The position numbers and the translations under genes are program-made. Positions 52,119-60,642 of a stretch of 64,000 bases of DNA are shown in pieces. Source of the stretch: Hoeflea_A sp965228785 (GTDB lineage Bacteria; Pseudomonadota; Alphaproteobacteria; Rhizobiales; Rhizobiaceae). Positions within the stretch are counted from its first letter, which is position 1; each line of letters begins with the position of its first letter. The notes below the pieces were generated by a model. The model worked only from the letters and a program-made list of their open reading frames with translations, ran no database searches and had not been told where the DNA came from. The stretch lies in contig CBDDIF010000002.1 of the NCBI GenBank assembly GCA_965228785.1, forward strand, positions 2,790,001 to 2,854,000, in the 5' to 3' direction.

Positions 52119-52664
52119 TCACGACACCTTTGCATACATAAAGCAGTCGCGCGGAATGTCCGACAGGTTCGGGTGCAAACTGTAGCGGCGCAGGATGCCC
52201 TCATACGTCATGCCCGCCTTTTCCATCACCCGCGCTGACGCGGGATTTTCCAGATCGCAAAACGCCTGAGCCCGGTGGATTTCATCCTGTTGCAGCGACC
52301 AGTCGACCAGCGCTTTCAACGCTTCGGACGTGTAGCCTTTGCCCCAATGGTCCCGCGCAAGAACATAGCCGAATCCGACCCGACCGGGCCCCGGATGCAT
52401 GCCGATCATGCCGATCGGGGTTCCGGGATGCGTCAACCGTTCGACGACATACTCGAAACTAGCGCTCTCATCCCATTGGCTCAGGCAAAACCGCAGGAAA
52501 TCGCGTGTCGAATCCACCTCTCCGTGCGCAACCCAGGTCATGTAGCGAGGAATATCCGGGTCCGACGCATAGGCATCGAAAATCAGCTGCGCGTCGTCCT
52601 CTACAGGTTTGCGCAGCAATAGGCGCTCGGTCGTCAACGCGCTCGGCGCGTCCAGTTTGCTCAT
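52119..52664 (-). CDS. GNAT-family N-acetyltransferase (RimJ/RimL-like)
   Basis: A 181-residue GNAT enzyme. LTTERLLLRKPVEDDAQLIFDAYASDP is the typical RimJ/RimL N terminus; GYVLARDHWGKGYTSEALKALVDW is the acetyl-CoA-binding region and NPASARVMEKAGMTYEGILR the C-terminal signature. It should acetylate an amine of a protein or small molecule. The acceptor is unknown. Confidence 0.92.
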   Translation of the reverse strand: MSKLDAPSALTTERLLLRKPVEDDAQLIFDAYASDPDIPRYMTWVAHGEVDSTRDFLRFCLSQWDESASFEYVVERLTHPGTPIGMIGMHPGPGRVGFGYVLARDHWGKGYTSEALKALVDWSLQQDEIHRAQAFCDLENPASARVMEKAGMTYEGILRRYSLHPNLSDIPRDCFMYAKVS

Positions 52665-52724
52665 CGGAACGCTTCCTTTGTTATGGCGATCGGATCGTAG
52701 AAAGCCGATCCTTTGGCTGCGTGC

Positions 52725-53720
52725 TCAGACGTCCTGCAGACGCTCCGCGCGGCGCGCCAGCTTTGTGGCGAGATTGACGCCAACACCAGGCCGGCTCCAG
52801 GGACAGACGGCAATGCAGATGGCACAGCCATGGGTCTGGTTGAAGAACGGCAGGCATTTGTCGAAGTCGACGTACCACTTTTCTTCACCGCGAACCGTCT
52901 GCTTCTCGGGCGAGATCGCCTCTGGCGGACATGCCTCTTCGCACACCCGGCAGCTGGCACAGAAATCGTCGATCCCGAACGCGCGCGGCGGGGTCGGCTC
53001 GAAAGGTGCATCGGTCAACACTGCCGACAGGCGAAAGCTCGAGCCCATTTCCGGGGTGATCAGTGAGCCGTGTTTACCCAGTTCACCGAAGCCGCTGGCA
53101 AGCGCCGGCGGGATCAGCGTGATCTTTCCGGCCATGGGCCCGGTGATGGGGTCCGCATCCCAGCCGCTTTCGCGAAGCCAGCCGGCCACGGCCTTGGCGA
53201 CAGCGGCAGCACGGGTGTATTGACGCATCACCTCACCGCCGGCTTGCGGTTCCGGCGCCGTTGAAATCGCCTCGTAGTCGTGATGAACGCCGAATACGAG
53301 CACATTGGAAAATGGCGTTTCCTGCCCCTCGAACAGCCAGTCGCGGTCGATTGGCGTCGCCCCGACCTGTTCGCACAAGCCTTTCGAGACGAATCCATGC
53401 AATGCCTCGGTCCAGGCTTCAGGTGACAGTTCGAGCGGCTGCGGCGCCAGCGGCGGCAGGGGTGCATCGAGAACCTTCTGCCGCACTGCCCGCTGTTCGG
53501 CCAACACCGGCTGCGGATCATGGGAATAGAACCAACGCTGCATGCGCCCGTGTGGAATGTCGTCCGGGTCAGGTGCCCAATAGACAATGCTTGGCCGACG
53601 GAAACGCTCCTCGCCAAGGCCGTTGACGGCATTGCCGGATACCTCCGGGGCATGCTCCATCAAGTCCGGCAGGGGTTTGAAGGGTCGATACGGATTGGCT
53701 TTGGGCACGGCACGCTCCAT
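52725..53720 (-). CDS. Fe-S protein of the reductive-dehalogenase/QueG-like group
   Basis: A 331-residue protein with two 4Fe-4S cluster motifs near the C terminus: DFCASCRVCEEACPPEAIS and CAICIAVCPW. The region before them (AKAVAGWLRESGWDADPITGPMAGKITLIPPALASGFGELGKHGSLITPEMG) resembles the cobalamin-binding domain shared by epoxyqueuosine reductase and reductive dehalogenases. QueG itself usually has a different N terminus and HEAT-like end, so a QueG-like or respiratory/catabolic dehalogenase-type reductase of unknown substrate is the best call. The start at 53720 (MERAVPKANPYRP) is chosen; the frame to 53798 lacks similarity. It is divergent from the flavodoxin gene. Confidence 0.75.
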   Translation of the reverse strand: MERAVPKANPYRPFKPLPDLMEHAPEVSGNAVNGLGEERFRRPSIVYWAPDPDDIPHGRMQRWFYSHDPQPVLAEQRAVRQKVLDAPLPPLAPQPLELSPEAWTEALHGFVSKGLCEQVGATPIDRDWLFEGQETPFSNVLVFGVHHDYEAISTAPEPQAGGEVMRQYTRAAAVAKAVAGWLRESGWDADPITGPMAGKITLIPPALASGFGELGKHGSLITPEMGSSFRLSAVLTDAPFEPTPPRAFGIDDFCASCRVCEEACPPEAISPEKQTVRGEEKWYVDFDKCLPFFNQTHGCAICIAVCPWSRPGVGVNLATKLARRAERLQDV

Positions 53721-53823
53721 GGCTTTGATCCCATTAAAAGCACGAATTTGACCTATCGCAAGGTTGTCCGTCTGGCGGTGGCCTAACCTGAGCCTCACGC
53801 TGCCGCTTGATCAGGAGGCGAGA

Positions 53824-54345
53824 ATGAACATTCTGCTCGTTTACGGCTCAACCGAAGGACAGACGCGAAAGATCGCCGAATTCTGCTCGGATCATCTGAC
53901 AAAGGCTGGCCATGTCGTCGACAGGCGCGACAGCCGCCGACACATGCCGGACCTCGATATATCAACATTCGATGCTGTCATCCTGGCTGGATCCGTGCAC
54001 GAAACAACCCACCAGGAAACACTCAGCAATTTCGTCATCGCCCACCGCGCGCAGCTGCAGCCAAAACCGAGCCTGCTGATCTCGGTCAGCCTGTCGATTG
54101 CCTTCGACAATGGCGAGGCTGAGGCGCAACGCTATGTGGATGGTTTTGTCGACTATACGGGATTCAAACCGTCAGACGTGGCGCTCACGGCCGGAGCGCT
54201 GAAGCATGACCAGTATGATTACTACATGAACCAGATCGTCGAACATGTCGTGCTCGAAAACCGCGGCGTTATCAAGGGCGATCGCGAGTTCACGGACTGG
54301 AATGCGCTGGCGTCCAAACTTGACGCGTTTGTCGCATCCGTTTGA
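53824..54345 (+). CDS. Flavodoxin-domain protein (protoporphyrinogen-oxidase HemG-like)
   Basis: A 173-residue flavodoxin. The N terminus NILLVYGSTEGQTRKIAEF is the FMN phosphate loop; VILAGSVHETTHQETLSNFV and LTAGALKHDQYDYY are consistent with the HemG/flavodoxin-5 group, which oxidises protoporphyrinogen with quinones. AGGAGG precedes the ATG. It is divergent from the Fe-S protein gene, and electron transfer between the two is possible but not shown. Confidence 0.85.
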   Translation: MNILLVYGSTEGQTRKIAEFCSDHLTKAGHVVDRRDSRRHMPDLDISTFDAVILAGSVHETTHQETLSNFVIAHRAQLQPKPSLLISVSLSIAFDNGEAEAQRYVDGFVDYTGFKPSDVALTAGALKHDQYDYYMNQIVEHVVLENRGVIKGDREFTDWNALASKLDAFVASV

Positions 54346-54413
54346 CGTGCAATCCAAATTGCAAGTGACTATGGCCGATTGCAAATGACAAAGGTCGACC
54401 GTAACGTGCCGCC

Positions 54414-55016
54414 ATGGTCGCCACGGTCCGCTATCTCAGCCACCCGCAGGTTCTGATTGACCCGGCGGTCGCCGTGCCGCAATGGGGTCTGAATGACGTG
54501 GGCAGGGCTCGGGTTGCCGCCCTTGCGGAAGCTGAGTGGCTTGCTGGAACCGTCATGGTCGTGTCGAGCGCCGAACGCAAGGCCGTGGAAACCGCCGAAC
54601 CGCTCGCCGCAAGCCTGGGTATACCGATCGAGATACGCGAGGCCATGCACGAGAACGACCGGTCGGCGACCGGATTTCTGCCGCCCGATGAATTCGAACA
54701 GACGGCGGATCTGTTTTTCGCCTATCCGGAAATCAGCATCAACGGCTGGGAACGCGCTATCAACGCACAGCAGCGCATCTTGCGCGAGGTTGATGCCGTG
54801 TTGGCCGAATGCCCAGACGGCGACGTGCTGATTGTTGGACACGGTGGTGTCGGTACGCTGCTGTTGTGCCACTTGGGCGGCTGGCCCATCGACCGCCGAT
54901 ACGACCAAACCGGTGGCGGCGGCAATTATTTCAGCTTTGACCGTGAAACCAGCAAACTGCGCCATGGCTGGGTGCCGATGGAACAGGCACCCGACCGCAA
55001 GGAGCTCTCAACATGA
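54414..55016 (+). CDS. Histidine phosphatase family protein with atypical active-site loop
   Basis: A 200-residue member of the histidine phosphatase (phosphoglycerate-mutase-like) superfamily. The usual RHG motif reads LSHPQV, so the catalytic His is kept while the Arg and Gly are replaced. The second His motif LIVGHGGVGTLLLC and the WGLNDVGRARVAAL and SSAERKAVETAEPLA blocks are normal. I recall a group of alphaproteobacterial proteins with SHPEV at this site, so this may be a conserved variant with a different substrate. Its stop overlaps the prolyl oligopeptidase start (ATGA). Confidence 0.85.
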   Translation: MVATVRYLSHPQVLIDPAVAVPQWGLNDVGRARVAALAEAEWLAGTVMVVSSAERKAVETAEPLAASLGIPIEIREAMHENDRSATGFLPPDEFEQTADLFFAYPEISINGWERAINAQQRILREVDAVLAECPDGDVLIVGHGGVGTLLLCHLGGWPIDRRYDQTGGGGNYFSFDRETSKLRHGWVPMEQAPDRKELST

Positions 55017-57070
55017 CCATCGGACCGACCCTCGCAGCGCCCGACGACGATCCGTTTGTGTGGCTTGAGGAGGTTGAGGGGCAGCGAGCGCTGGACTGGA
55101 TCGAAGAGCAGAACGCCCGAACGATGGCGCGGTTTGGCGATGATGGTTTTGCCGCTGATCGTGATGTTCTGGCTGCCATTCTCGACCGACCCGACAACCT
55201 TCCCTACATCACCCGGCGCGGGGGGCTGATCTACAATTTCTGGACCGACGCCGACAATCCGCGCGGATTGTGGCGGCGCACCACGCTCGATGCGTTCCGC
55301 TCTCCCGACACGACCTGGGAGGTGCTCATCGATGTCGATGCCTTGGCAAAGGCCGAGGATGAGGACTGGGTCTGGGCCGGTGCGGCGACGCGGCCGGGCA
55401 CCCATGATAGGGCGATCCTGCGACTGTCTCGCGGCGGCGGCGACGCCGTGGTTCTGCGAGAGTTCGACCTGGCCGAATGCACCTTTGTCGACAACGGTTT
55501 CTATTTGCCGGAAGCAAAGGGTGGCGTCGAATGGCTGGACTCCGATACCCTTTTGCTTGCCAGCGCGTTCGGCGAGGATCGGGCAACCGAGTCCGGATAT
55601 GCTTGTACTATTCGGCTTTGGCGGCGCGGATCGGCGATTGACGACGCAACAACGATCTTCGAGGCGGATCGATCGCATCTGGGAGTCTGGGCCGAACACG
55701 ACACGACACAGCCGGAGGAAATGATCTGGTTCATCGACCGGCGCGGTTTCTTCGCCCACGATCTCTGGATTGGCGATCGCGACGGCCCGCAGACGAGAAT
55801 TGACCTGCCAGAGGACATCTGGTCGCTGGTCGTCGGTGACTGGTTGACGCTGTTGCCGCGTTCCGATTGGAGCGTGGGTGGCGGGACCTTTGCGGCCGGC
55901 AGTGTCGTCGTCATCCGTCTTTCAGCGTTTCTGGCCGGCGAGCGAACCTTCGAAACCCTGTTTGAACCGCAGGATCGGCAAGCCGTTCAGAACTTCTTCT
56001 GGAGTGGCGGCCGCCTGTTTCTGTCGGTTCTCGACAACCTCAAACCGGTTTTCAAAGTTATGACACCGACCGACGAAGGCTGGTCGCTGACCGTGCTGCC
56101 GGGCCTTCCGGAAATCGGTGTCGTCAACGTGTCACGCCTCGATCTGGACGTGACCGAGGGCAACGGCGAACTGCTGGTCAATGCCCAGGACCCGACAACG
56201 CCCCCATCGCTTTCGATGATTGAACCGGGTGCTGCACCAAGCCTGCTTCGCAGTGCGCCGGAAGCCTTCGACCCGAGCGGGCTGACCGTCAGCCAACATG
56301 AGGCGATTTCCGGCGACGGGACGCGTGTTCCCTATGTCATGGTTGGTCCGGAACGCATGACTGGCGACGCGCCGGTCCACCTGTCCGGCTATGGCGGGTT
56401 TCGGATCTCGAACCTGCCCCACTACAAACCCTCCATCGGCAAACTCTGGCTGGAGCGTGGAGGCACCGCGGTCATGGCACAAATCCGCGGCGGCGGGGAA
56501 TTCGGTCCGGCCTGGCATGAGGCGGGCCGACGCGAGGGCAAAAGACTGTCGCACGATGACTTCGCCGCCGTCGCGGCGGATCTGGTCGCGCGCGGCGTCA
56601 CCAGGCCGCACCGTATCGCGGCAGAAGGCGGTTCGAACGGCGGTCTGCTGATCGCCAACATGCTGACCCGGTATCCCGACCATTTCGGCGCGCTCTTTTG
56701 CACGATCCCGCTTGTCGACATGCGCCGCTACACGAAGCTGCTGGCAGGTGCCAGCTGGATCGATGAATACGGCGATCCCGACAAGCCGGAAGACTGGGAA
56801 TTTTTGCAGTACATTTCAGCCTACCACACCGTCGAAGCCGATCGTGCCTCTCCACCGATCCTCCTGGCGACGACCCGCAGGGACGACCGGGTGCACCCCG
56901 GCCATGCCCGGAAAATGGCGGCGAAACTGCAGGCAATGGGCCACGAAGCCTGGTTCTACGAACCGGAAGCGGGCGGACACGGATACGGCAAGGACAATTC
57001 CGAGCGGGCGGCCTTCACGGCCCTCGGTTTTCGCTTCCTGCGCAAGTCCATCGGCTGGTCCGGCGAATAA
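55013..57070 (+). CDS. Prolyl oligopeptidase family protein (S9A)
   Basis: A 685-residue serine peptidase. The N-terminal part (DDPFVWLEEVEGQRALDWIEEQN) and the propeller domain precede a C-terminal hydrolase domain with SGYGGFRISNLPHYKPS, GGTAVMAQIRGGGEFGPAWHEAG and the nucleophile motif AEGGSNGGLLIANML. The acid/His end (RRDDRVHPGHARKM, GGHGYG) is intact. It hydrolyses small proline-containing peptides in the cytoplasm. It is translationally coupled to the preceding histidine phosphatase gene. Confidence 0.94.
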   Translation: MTIGPTLAAPDDDPFVWLEEVEGQRALDWIEEQNARTMARFGDDGFAADRDVLAAILDRPDNLPYITRRGGLIYNFWTDADNPRGLWRRTTLDAFRSPDTTWEVLIDVDALAKAEDEDWVWAGAATRPGTHDRAILRLSRGGGDAVVLREFDLAECTFVDNGFYLPEAKGGVEWLDSDTLLLASAFGEDRATESGYACTIRLWRRGSAIDDATTIFEADRSHLGVWAEHDTTQPEEMIWFIDRRGFFAHDLWIGDRDGPQTRIDLPEDIWSLVVGDWLTLLPRSDWSVGGGTFAAGSVVVIRLSAFLAGERTFETLFEPQDRQAVQNFFWSGGRLFLSVLDNLKPVFKVMTPTDEGWSLTVLPGLPEIGVVNVSRLDLDVTEGNGELLVNAQDPTTPPSLSMIEPGAAPSLLRSAPEAFDPSGLTVSQHEAISGDGTRVPYVMVGPERMTGDAPVHLSGYGGFRISNLPHYKPSIGKLWLERGGTAVMAQIRGGGEFGPAWHEAGRREGKRLSHDDFAAVAADLVARGVTRPHRIAAEGGSNGGLLIANMLTRYPDHFGALFCTIPLVDMRRYTKLLAGASWIDEYGDPDKPEDWEFLQYISAYHTVEADRASPPILLATTRRDDRVHPGHARKMAAKLQAMGHEAWFYEPEAGGHGYGKDNSERAAFTALGFRFLRKSIGWSGE

Positions 57071-57115
57071 GGCCACGACTCAGACAGAGCCAATCCTTGC
57101 ACAAAAGTTAACGCT

Positions 57116-57137
57116 ATTTGCCCGAATTTGGGCAAAT
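57116..57137. promoter_or_regulatory. Perfect 8-bp inverted repeat upstream of the small-protein/glmS unit
   Basis: ATTTGCCC and GGGCAAAT flank GAATTT, 39 bases before the ATG of the 87-residue protein gene and downstream of the prolyl oligopeptidase. It could be an operator or form a stem in the 5' leader. The glmS ribozyme of Firmicutes is not seen. Confidence 0.45.
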
Positions 57138-57175
57138 GTATTGCGATTTTTGCTCGAATCTCTCATTCAAGTCTC

Positions 57176-57439
57176 ATGGATGACCTTGAAACGCTGATTC
57201 AGCACCTCTCAAAGACGACCCGGCTTGAGCCTTTGGAGGCCCGTCGCGTTGTCCGCGAAGTCACAGCGTTCTGCAACGAAACGCTGGAGGATTATGTGGT
57301 CCGCCGGCACCTCGAACTGCAGGCCGACCGGCTGGCCAACCCGGCGATCTTCAAGCGTCTGCAAACAGAAATCGAAGCCCGGCCGTTTCGCGCCGGGCCG
57401 GTCAGCGAGCGGCAATTGCGCCGCATGATCTACGGCTAA
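57176..57439 (+). CDS. Small conserved-looking protein upstream of glmS
   Basis: An 87-residue, charged, largely helical protein (LETLIQHLSKTTRLEPLEARRVVREVTAFCNETLEDYVVRRHLELQA and following). It has no signal peptide or membrane helix. It ends 14 bases before the glmS start, so the two are probably co-transcribed and perhaps functionally linked. I do not recognise the family. The ATG at 57176 is chosen because the upstream part of the frame is AT-rich leader sequence. Confidence 0.65.
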   Translation: MDDLETLIQHLSKTTRLEPLEARRVVREVTAFCNETLEDYVVRRHLELQADRLANPAIFKRLQTEIEARPFRAGPVSERQLRRMIYG

Positions 57440-57453
57440 GGAGAGAACAGACC

Positions 57454-59271
57454 ATGTGCGGTATTGTCGGATACGTGGGACGCAAGGAAGCAGCACCCAT
57501 TCTCATGGAAGGATTGCGGCGGCTGGAATATCGCGGCTACGATTCAGCCGGCATCGCGTTGGCCCGCTCCAACCGGCTGAAAGTCTACAAGAGCCAGGGC
57601 AAGGTTCAGGCACTGGCGGCTAACCTGCCGGACAAGCCGCGCGGCAAGGCCGGGATCGCGCACACACGCTGGGCAACCCACGGTGAACCCTCGGACGCAA
57701 ACGCCCATCCGCATGTCGATGGAGCGGACAAGATCGCCGTCGTGCATAACGGCATCATCGAAAATGCCGCCGCTCTGAAGGCTGAACTGGAAGCGCACGG
57801 GGTGGTCTTCAAGTCTGAGACCGATACTGAAGTTTTTGCCCACCTGATTGCCGCTTCGGAGGCCGGTTCCCTGCTGGAGGCCGTGCGCGAGACGCTGCAG
57901 CGCATTCAGGGCGCGTACGGGCTGGCTGTGATGTCGGCCGATGAGCCGGACCGCATCATTGTGGCCCGCAACGGCAGCCCGGTGATCCTCGGATTGGGCA
58001 ATCGCGAAATGTTTGTCGCTTCCGACGCGGCCGCACTGGTGCGCCATACCGAACAGGTGGTTTATCTCAATGATGGCGAGATCGCCGAGGTGACCGCAGA
58101 GGGTTTCGAGACCAGCACGCTGGATGCAGCACCTGTCACCAAGACACCGGTCAGTGCGCCGGCCGATCAGGGCGACTATGACAAGGCCGGTCACGACCAC
58201 TACATGATCAAGGAAATTGCCGAGCAGCCGGATGCCGTGCAACGCATGCTGCAGGGGCGCCTTGATACACGCTTCAACAGCGCGCATTTCGGCGGCCTCA
58301 ATCTGACGCCGCGTGAGCTGCTCGACATCAAGCGGATCAAGATCCTCGGATGCGGCTCCGCCTACATTGCCGGCTGCAACGGCGCCTATGTGATCGAGCG
58401 CATGGCGCGCATACCGGCCTCGGCCGAGCCTGCATCGGAATTCCGCTATCGCAATCCGGTCATTGAACCGGACACGCTCTATATCGCCGTCAGCCAGTCG
58501 GGCGAGACGCTGGACACGCTGATGGCGGTGGAAGAAATCAAGCGCCGCGGCGGCCGCGTGATTGGCATCATCAACGTGGTCGGCTCCACCATTGCAAGGG
58601 CGTGCGACGGCGGCATCTACCTGCATGCCGGCCCGGAAATCGCCGTGGTCTCCACCAAGACCTTCACCTCGACGCTCGTCGCCTTTGCGTTGCTCGGTCT
58701 CTATTTCGGCCGTATTCGCGACCTGGCACCGACCGCCGGGGAACGGCTGATCAAGGCTCTGAAGGAGTTGCCGGATCAGATCCGCGACGTCATCGAAAAC
58801 ACTTCTGATATCGAGGCAGCGGCCCAGATCTGCGCCAATGCCCAGGACATGTATTTCATCGGCCGCGGCCTCGGTTTCCCGGTTGCGCTGGAAGGTGCCC
58901 TCAAGCTCAAGGAAGTGAGCTACGTTCACGCCGAAGCCTACCCCGCGTCCGAGCTGAAGCACGGTCCGCTGGCTCTCGTATCGCCGGAGACACCTGTCGT
59001 CGCCATCCTGCCGGATGACGGCATGCTGGAAAAGAACCTGTCATCGGTCGCCGAGGTGACCGCCCGCAATGGACCTGTTATCGCCTTGACCCATCCGGGC
59101 ATCGAATGTCCGTCGGCGAAGCTGCATATCCAGGTGCCACAGAGCACGATCGAGCTCGACCCCATCCTGATCGGCATCGCTCTGCAACTGATGGCTTATC
59201 ATTGCGCCCTGCTGCTCGACCGCGACATCGATCAGCCGCGCAATCTGGCGAAAAGCGTGACGGTGGAATAA
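57454..59271 (+). CDS. glmS: Glutamine-fructose-6-phosphate aminotransferase (isomerizing)
   Basis: A 605-residue enzyme that makes glucosamine-6-phosphate from fructose-6-phosphate and glutamine, the first step toward UDP-GlcNAc and cell-wall sugars. The glutaminase domain starts with the catalytic Cys (MCGIVGYVGR) and contains HTRWATHGEP and HNGIIENA. The isomerase half has two SIS domains with SQSGETLDTLMA, STKTFTSTL and the C-terminal GPLALVSPETP and KSVTVE. AAGGAG lies before the ATG. Coupled to the small protein gene upstream. Confidence 0.97.
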   Translation: MCGIVGYVGRKEAAPILMEGLRRLEYRGYDSAGIALARSNRLKVYKSQGKVQALAANLPDKPRGKAGIAHTRWATHGEPSDANAHPHVDGADKIAVVHNGIIENAAALKAELEAHGVVFKSETDTEVFAHLIAASEAGSLLEAVRETLQRIQGAYGLAVMSADEPDRIIVARNGSPVILGLGNREMFVASDAAALVRHTEQVVYLNDGEIAEVTAEGFETSTLDAAPVTKTPVSAPADQGDYDKAGHDHYMIKEIAEQPDAVQRMLQGRLDTRFNSAHFGGLNLTPRELLDIKRIKILGCGSAYIAGCNGAYVIERMARIPASAEPASEFRYRNPVIEPDTLYIAVSQSGETLDTLMAVEEIKRRGGRVIGIINVVGSTIARACDGGIYLHAGPEIAVVSTKTFTSTLVAFALLGLYFGRIRDLAPTAGERLIKALKELPDQIRDVIENTSDIEAAAQICANAQDMYFIGRGLGFPVALEGALKLKEVSYVHAEAYPASELKHGPLALVSPETPVVAILPDDGMLEKNLSSVAEVTARNGPVIALTHPGIECPSAKLHIQVPQSTIELDPILIGIALQLMAYHCALLLDRDIDQPRNLAKSVTVE

Positions 59272-59331
59272 GGATGGGAGGGCTCTAGATAAGGCAGACA
59301 CCTTTTAGTCGCCCTTTACCAGGACAAGAAC

Positions 59332-59700
59332 ATGATCGGATATGTCTCCGTTGGAACCAATGACATCGCAGAGGCCGGACGCTTTTACGATGCATTGCTT
59401 GGCGAAATGGGCGCGCAGCGCATCAGGGAGACCGACTCGCACATCGTTTGGGCGACCGGGCCACGCGGACCGGCATTTTCTATCTTCAAACCGCATGACG
59501 GCGAAGCTGCAACGGTCGGCAACGGCACCATGGTCGCGCTTGTTTGCGATACACCGGAAACCGTCGACCGGCTTTGTCGACGGGCGATCGAGCTCGGGGC
59601 GCAAGACGAAGGCGCCGCCGGACCGCGGGGCGAGCGCTTCTACGCCGGCTACTTTCGCGACCCTGACGGCAACAAACTCAACTTCTTCTGCCTGACATAG
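59332..59700 (+). CDS. VOC-family (glyoxalase/bleomycin-resistance-fold) protein
   Basis: A 122-residue single-domain vicinal-oxygen-chelate protein: MIGYVSVGTNDIAEAGRFYDALLGEMG at the start and YFRDPDGNKLNFF at the end, with metal-binding His/Glu positions only partly conserved in this group. Such proteins include dioxygenases, isomerases and drug-binding proteins; the function is not predictable here. AGGACAAGAAC precedes the ATG. Confidence 0.88.
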   Translation: MIGYVSVGTNDIAEAGRFYDALLGEMGAQRIRETDSHIVWATGPRGPAFSIFKPHDGEAATVGNGTMVALVCDTPETVDRLCRRAIELGAQDEGAAGPRGERFYAGYFRDPDGNKLNFFCLT

Positions 59701-59732
59701 AGGGATCGGCGCCTGGCCTGAACCCGGAGGCG

Positions 59733-60185
59733 TCAGTCCTGCCGGCTCTCGTGCTGGTGCCACATATCGGTGACGATTTCCCAGCCGTCGTCCTGGGGCT
59801 TGAGAACAAACAGGTAAGTGCCTGTCGCATCGAGACCTGTGCTGGGCATCTTTGCATCGACCGACCCGATCATGACCGCGAGCGACGCATCGTCGGCCAC
59901 GAACAGGTGGTCGATCGTATGGGTGACGTTGCCCTTGTTGGCGGCCACGAACTCGAACAGAGCTCGTGGACCGTCGAGACCCTTCGTCACCGGCGCCCCC
60001 TGGGCAATCCACAGCGTGTCATCGGCATAAAGATCGAGCAGGCCGGCGGCGTCATGTTCCGCAGCCTCCTGGTTGAATCGATCGTTCAGGGCGTTCAGGC
60101 CGGCAAGTGTCTCAGCAGGCAGGCCCGACGCGAGTGTGAGGGCGGTGGACAGGAAAACGGCCGCAGCCGCAAGGGAAGTCCGCAT
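59733..60185 (-). CDS. Exported SnoaL/DUF4440-like protein
   Basis: A 150-residue NTF2-fold protein with a signal peptide (MRTSLAAAAVFLSTALTLASG). The mature part has LYADDTLWIAQGAPVTKGLDGPRALFEFV and a C-terminal YLFVLKPQDDGWEIVTDMWHQH, as in DUF4440/SnoaL-like proteins. It is the last of three minus-strand genes (peroxiredoxin, NTF2-like, this one) next to a divergent TetR gene. The ATG at 60185 is preferred to a TTG one codon earlier. Confidence 0.8.
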   Translation of the reverse strand: MRTSLAAAAVFLSTALTLASGLPAETLAGLNALNDRFNQEAAEHDAAGLLDLYADDTLWIAQGAPVTKGLDGPRALFEFVAANKGNVTHTIDHLFVADDASLAVMIGSVDAKMPSTGLDATGTYLFVLKPQDDGWEIVTDMWHQHESRQD

Positions 60186-60219
60186 CAAGGTATCCTCATT
60201 TGTGTCTTTGACTTTCGCT

Positions 60220-60624
60220 TCAAACCGGCGCGCCCTGCGGATCCGGCCGAACCAGAATCACTTCACGGGTGACTTGCCATCGATCATCCTCGTGCAGAAG
60301 GTCGATGCTGAGCGTCAGCAATTTGTCATCACCGGCCAGCGGCACCCGGCGGGTGATCAGGACGTGACCGCGGTCGCCTTTTGCATCAACGGCGTCAAAT
60401 CGTGCCCATTGATGGTCTTCCGGCCTGCTGCCGCTTACGGCATTTTCCAGCATCGCGATGAAAGCGGGCTTGTCGAACCGCTGGACGGTTCCCGCCTCGT
60501 CCTGCATCAGGATCTGCATGTCGCGGTGATAGATGCGGTCGAGCGCAACAAGGTCGGAGCTGGTTCCGGCCTTGATCAAGGCCTCGATCGCAGCGCGGAC
60601 CGCAGTTGGTGTCATGGCGTTCAT
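60220..60624 (-). CDS. NTF2-like (SnoaL-type) protein
   Basis: A 134-residue protein of the NTF2/SnoaL fold without a signal peptide: IEALIKAGTSSDLVALDRIYHRDMQILMQDEAGTVQRFDKPAFIAMLENAV and a C-terminal DLLHEDDRWQVTREVILVRPD. The substrate is unknown. The ATG at 60624 with AAGGAC upstream is used; an ATG 15 bases upstream is possible. It lies between the peroxiredoxin-like gene and the exported NTF2 gene. Confidence 0.78.
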   Translation of the reverse strand: MNAMTPTAVRAAIEALIKAGTSSDLVALDRIYHRDMQILMQDEAGTVQRFDKPAFIAMLENAVSGSRPEDHQWARFDAVDAKGDRGHVLITRRVPLAGDDKLLTLSIDLLHEDDRWQVTREVILVRPDPQGAPV

Positions 60625-60642
60625 GGCTTTGTCCTTCATTGA

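Noticed and set aside
57544..58962. 472-residue open frame antisense to glmS
   Set aside because: glmS is certain on the plus strand; the antisense frame has no domain.
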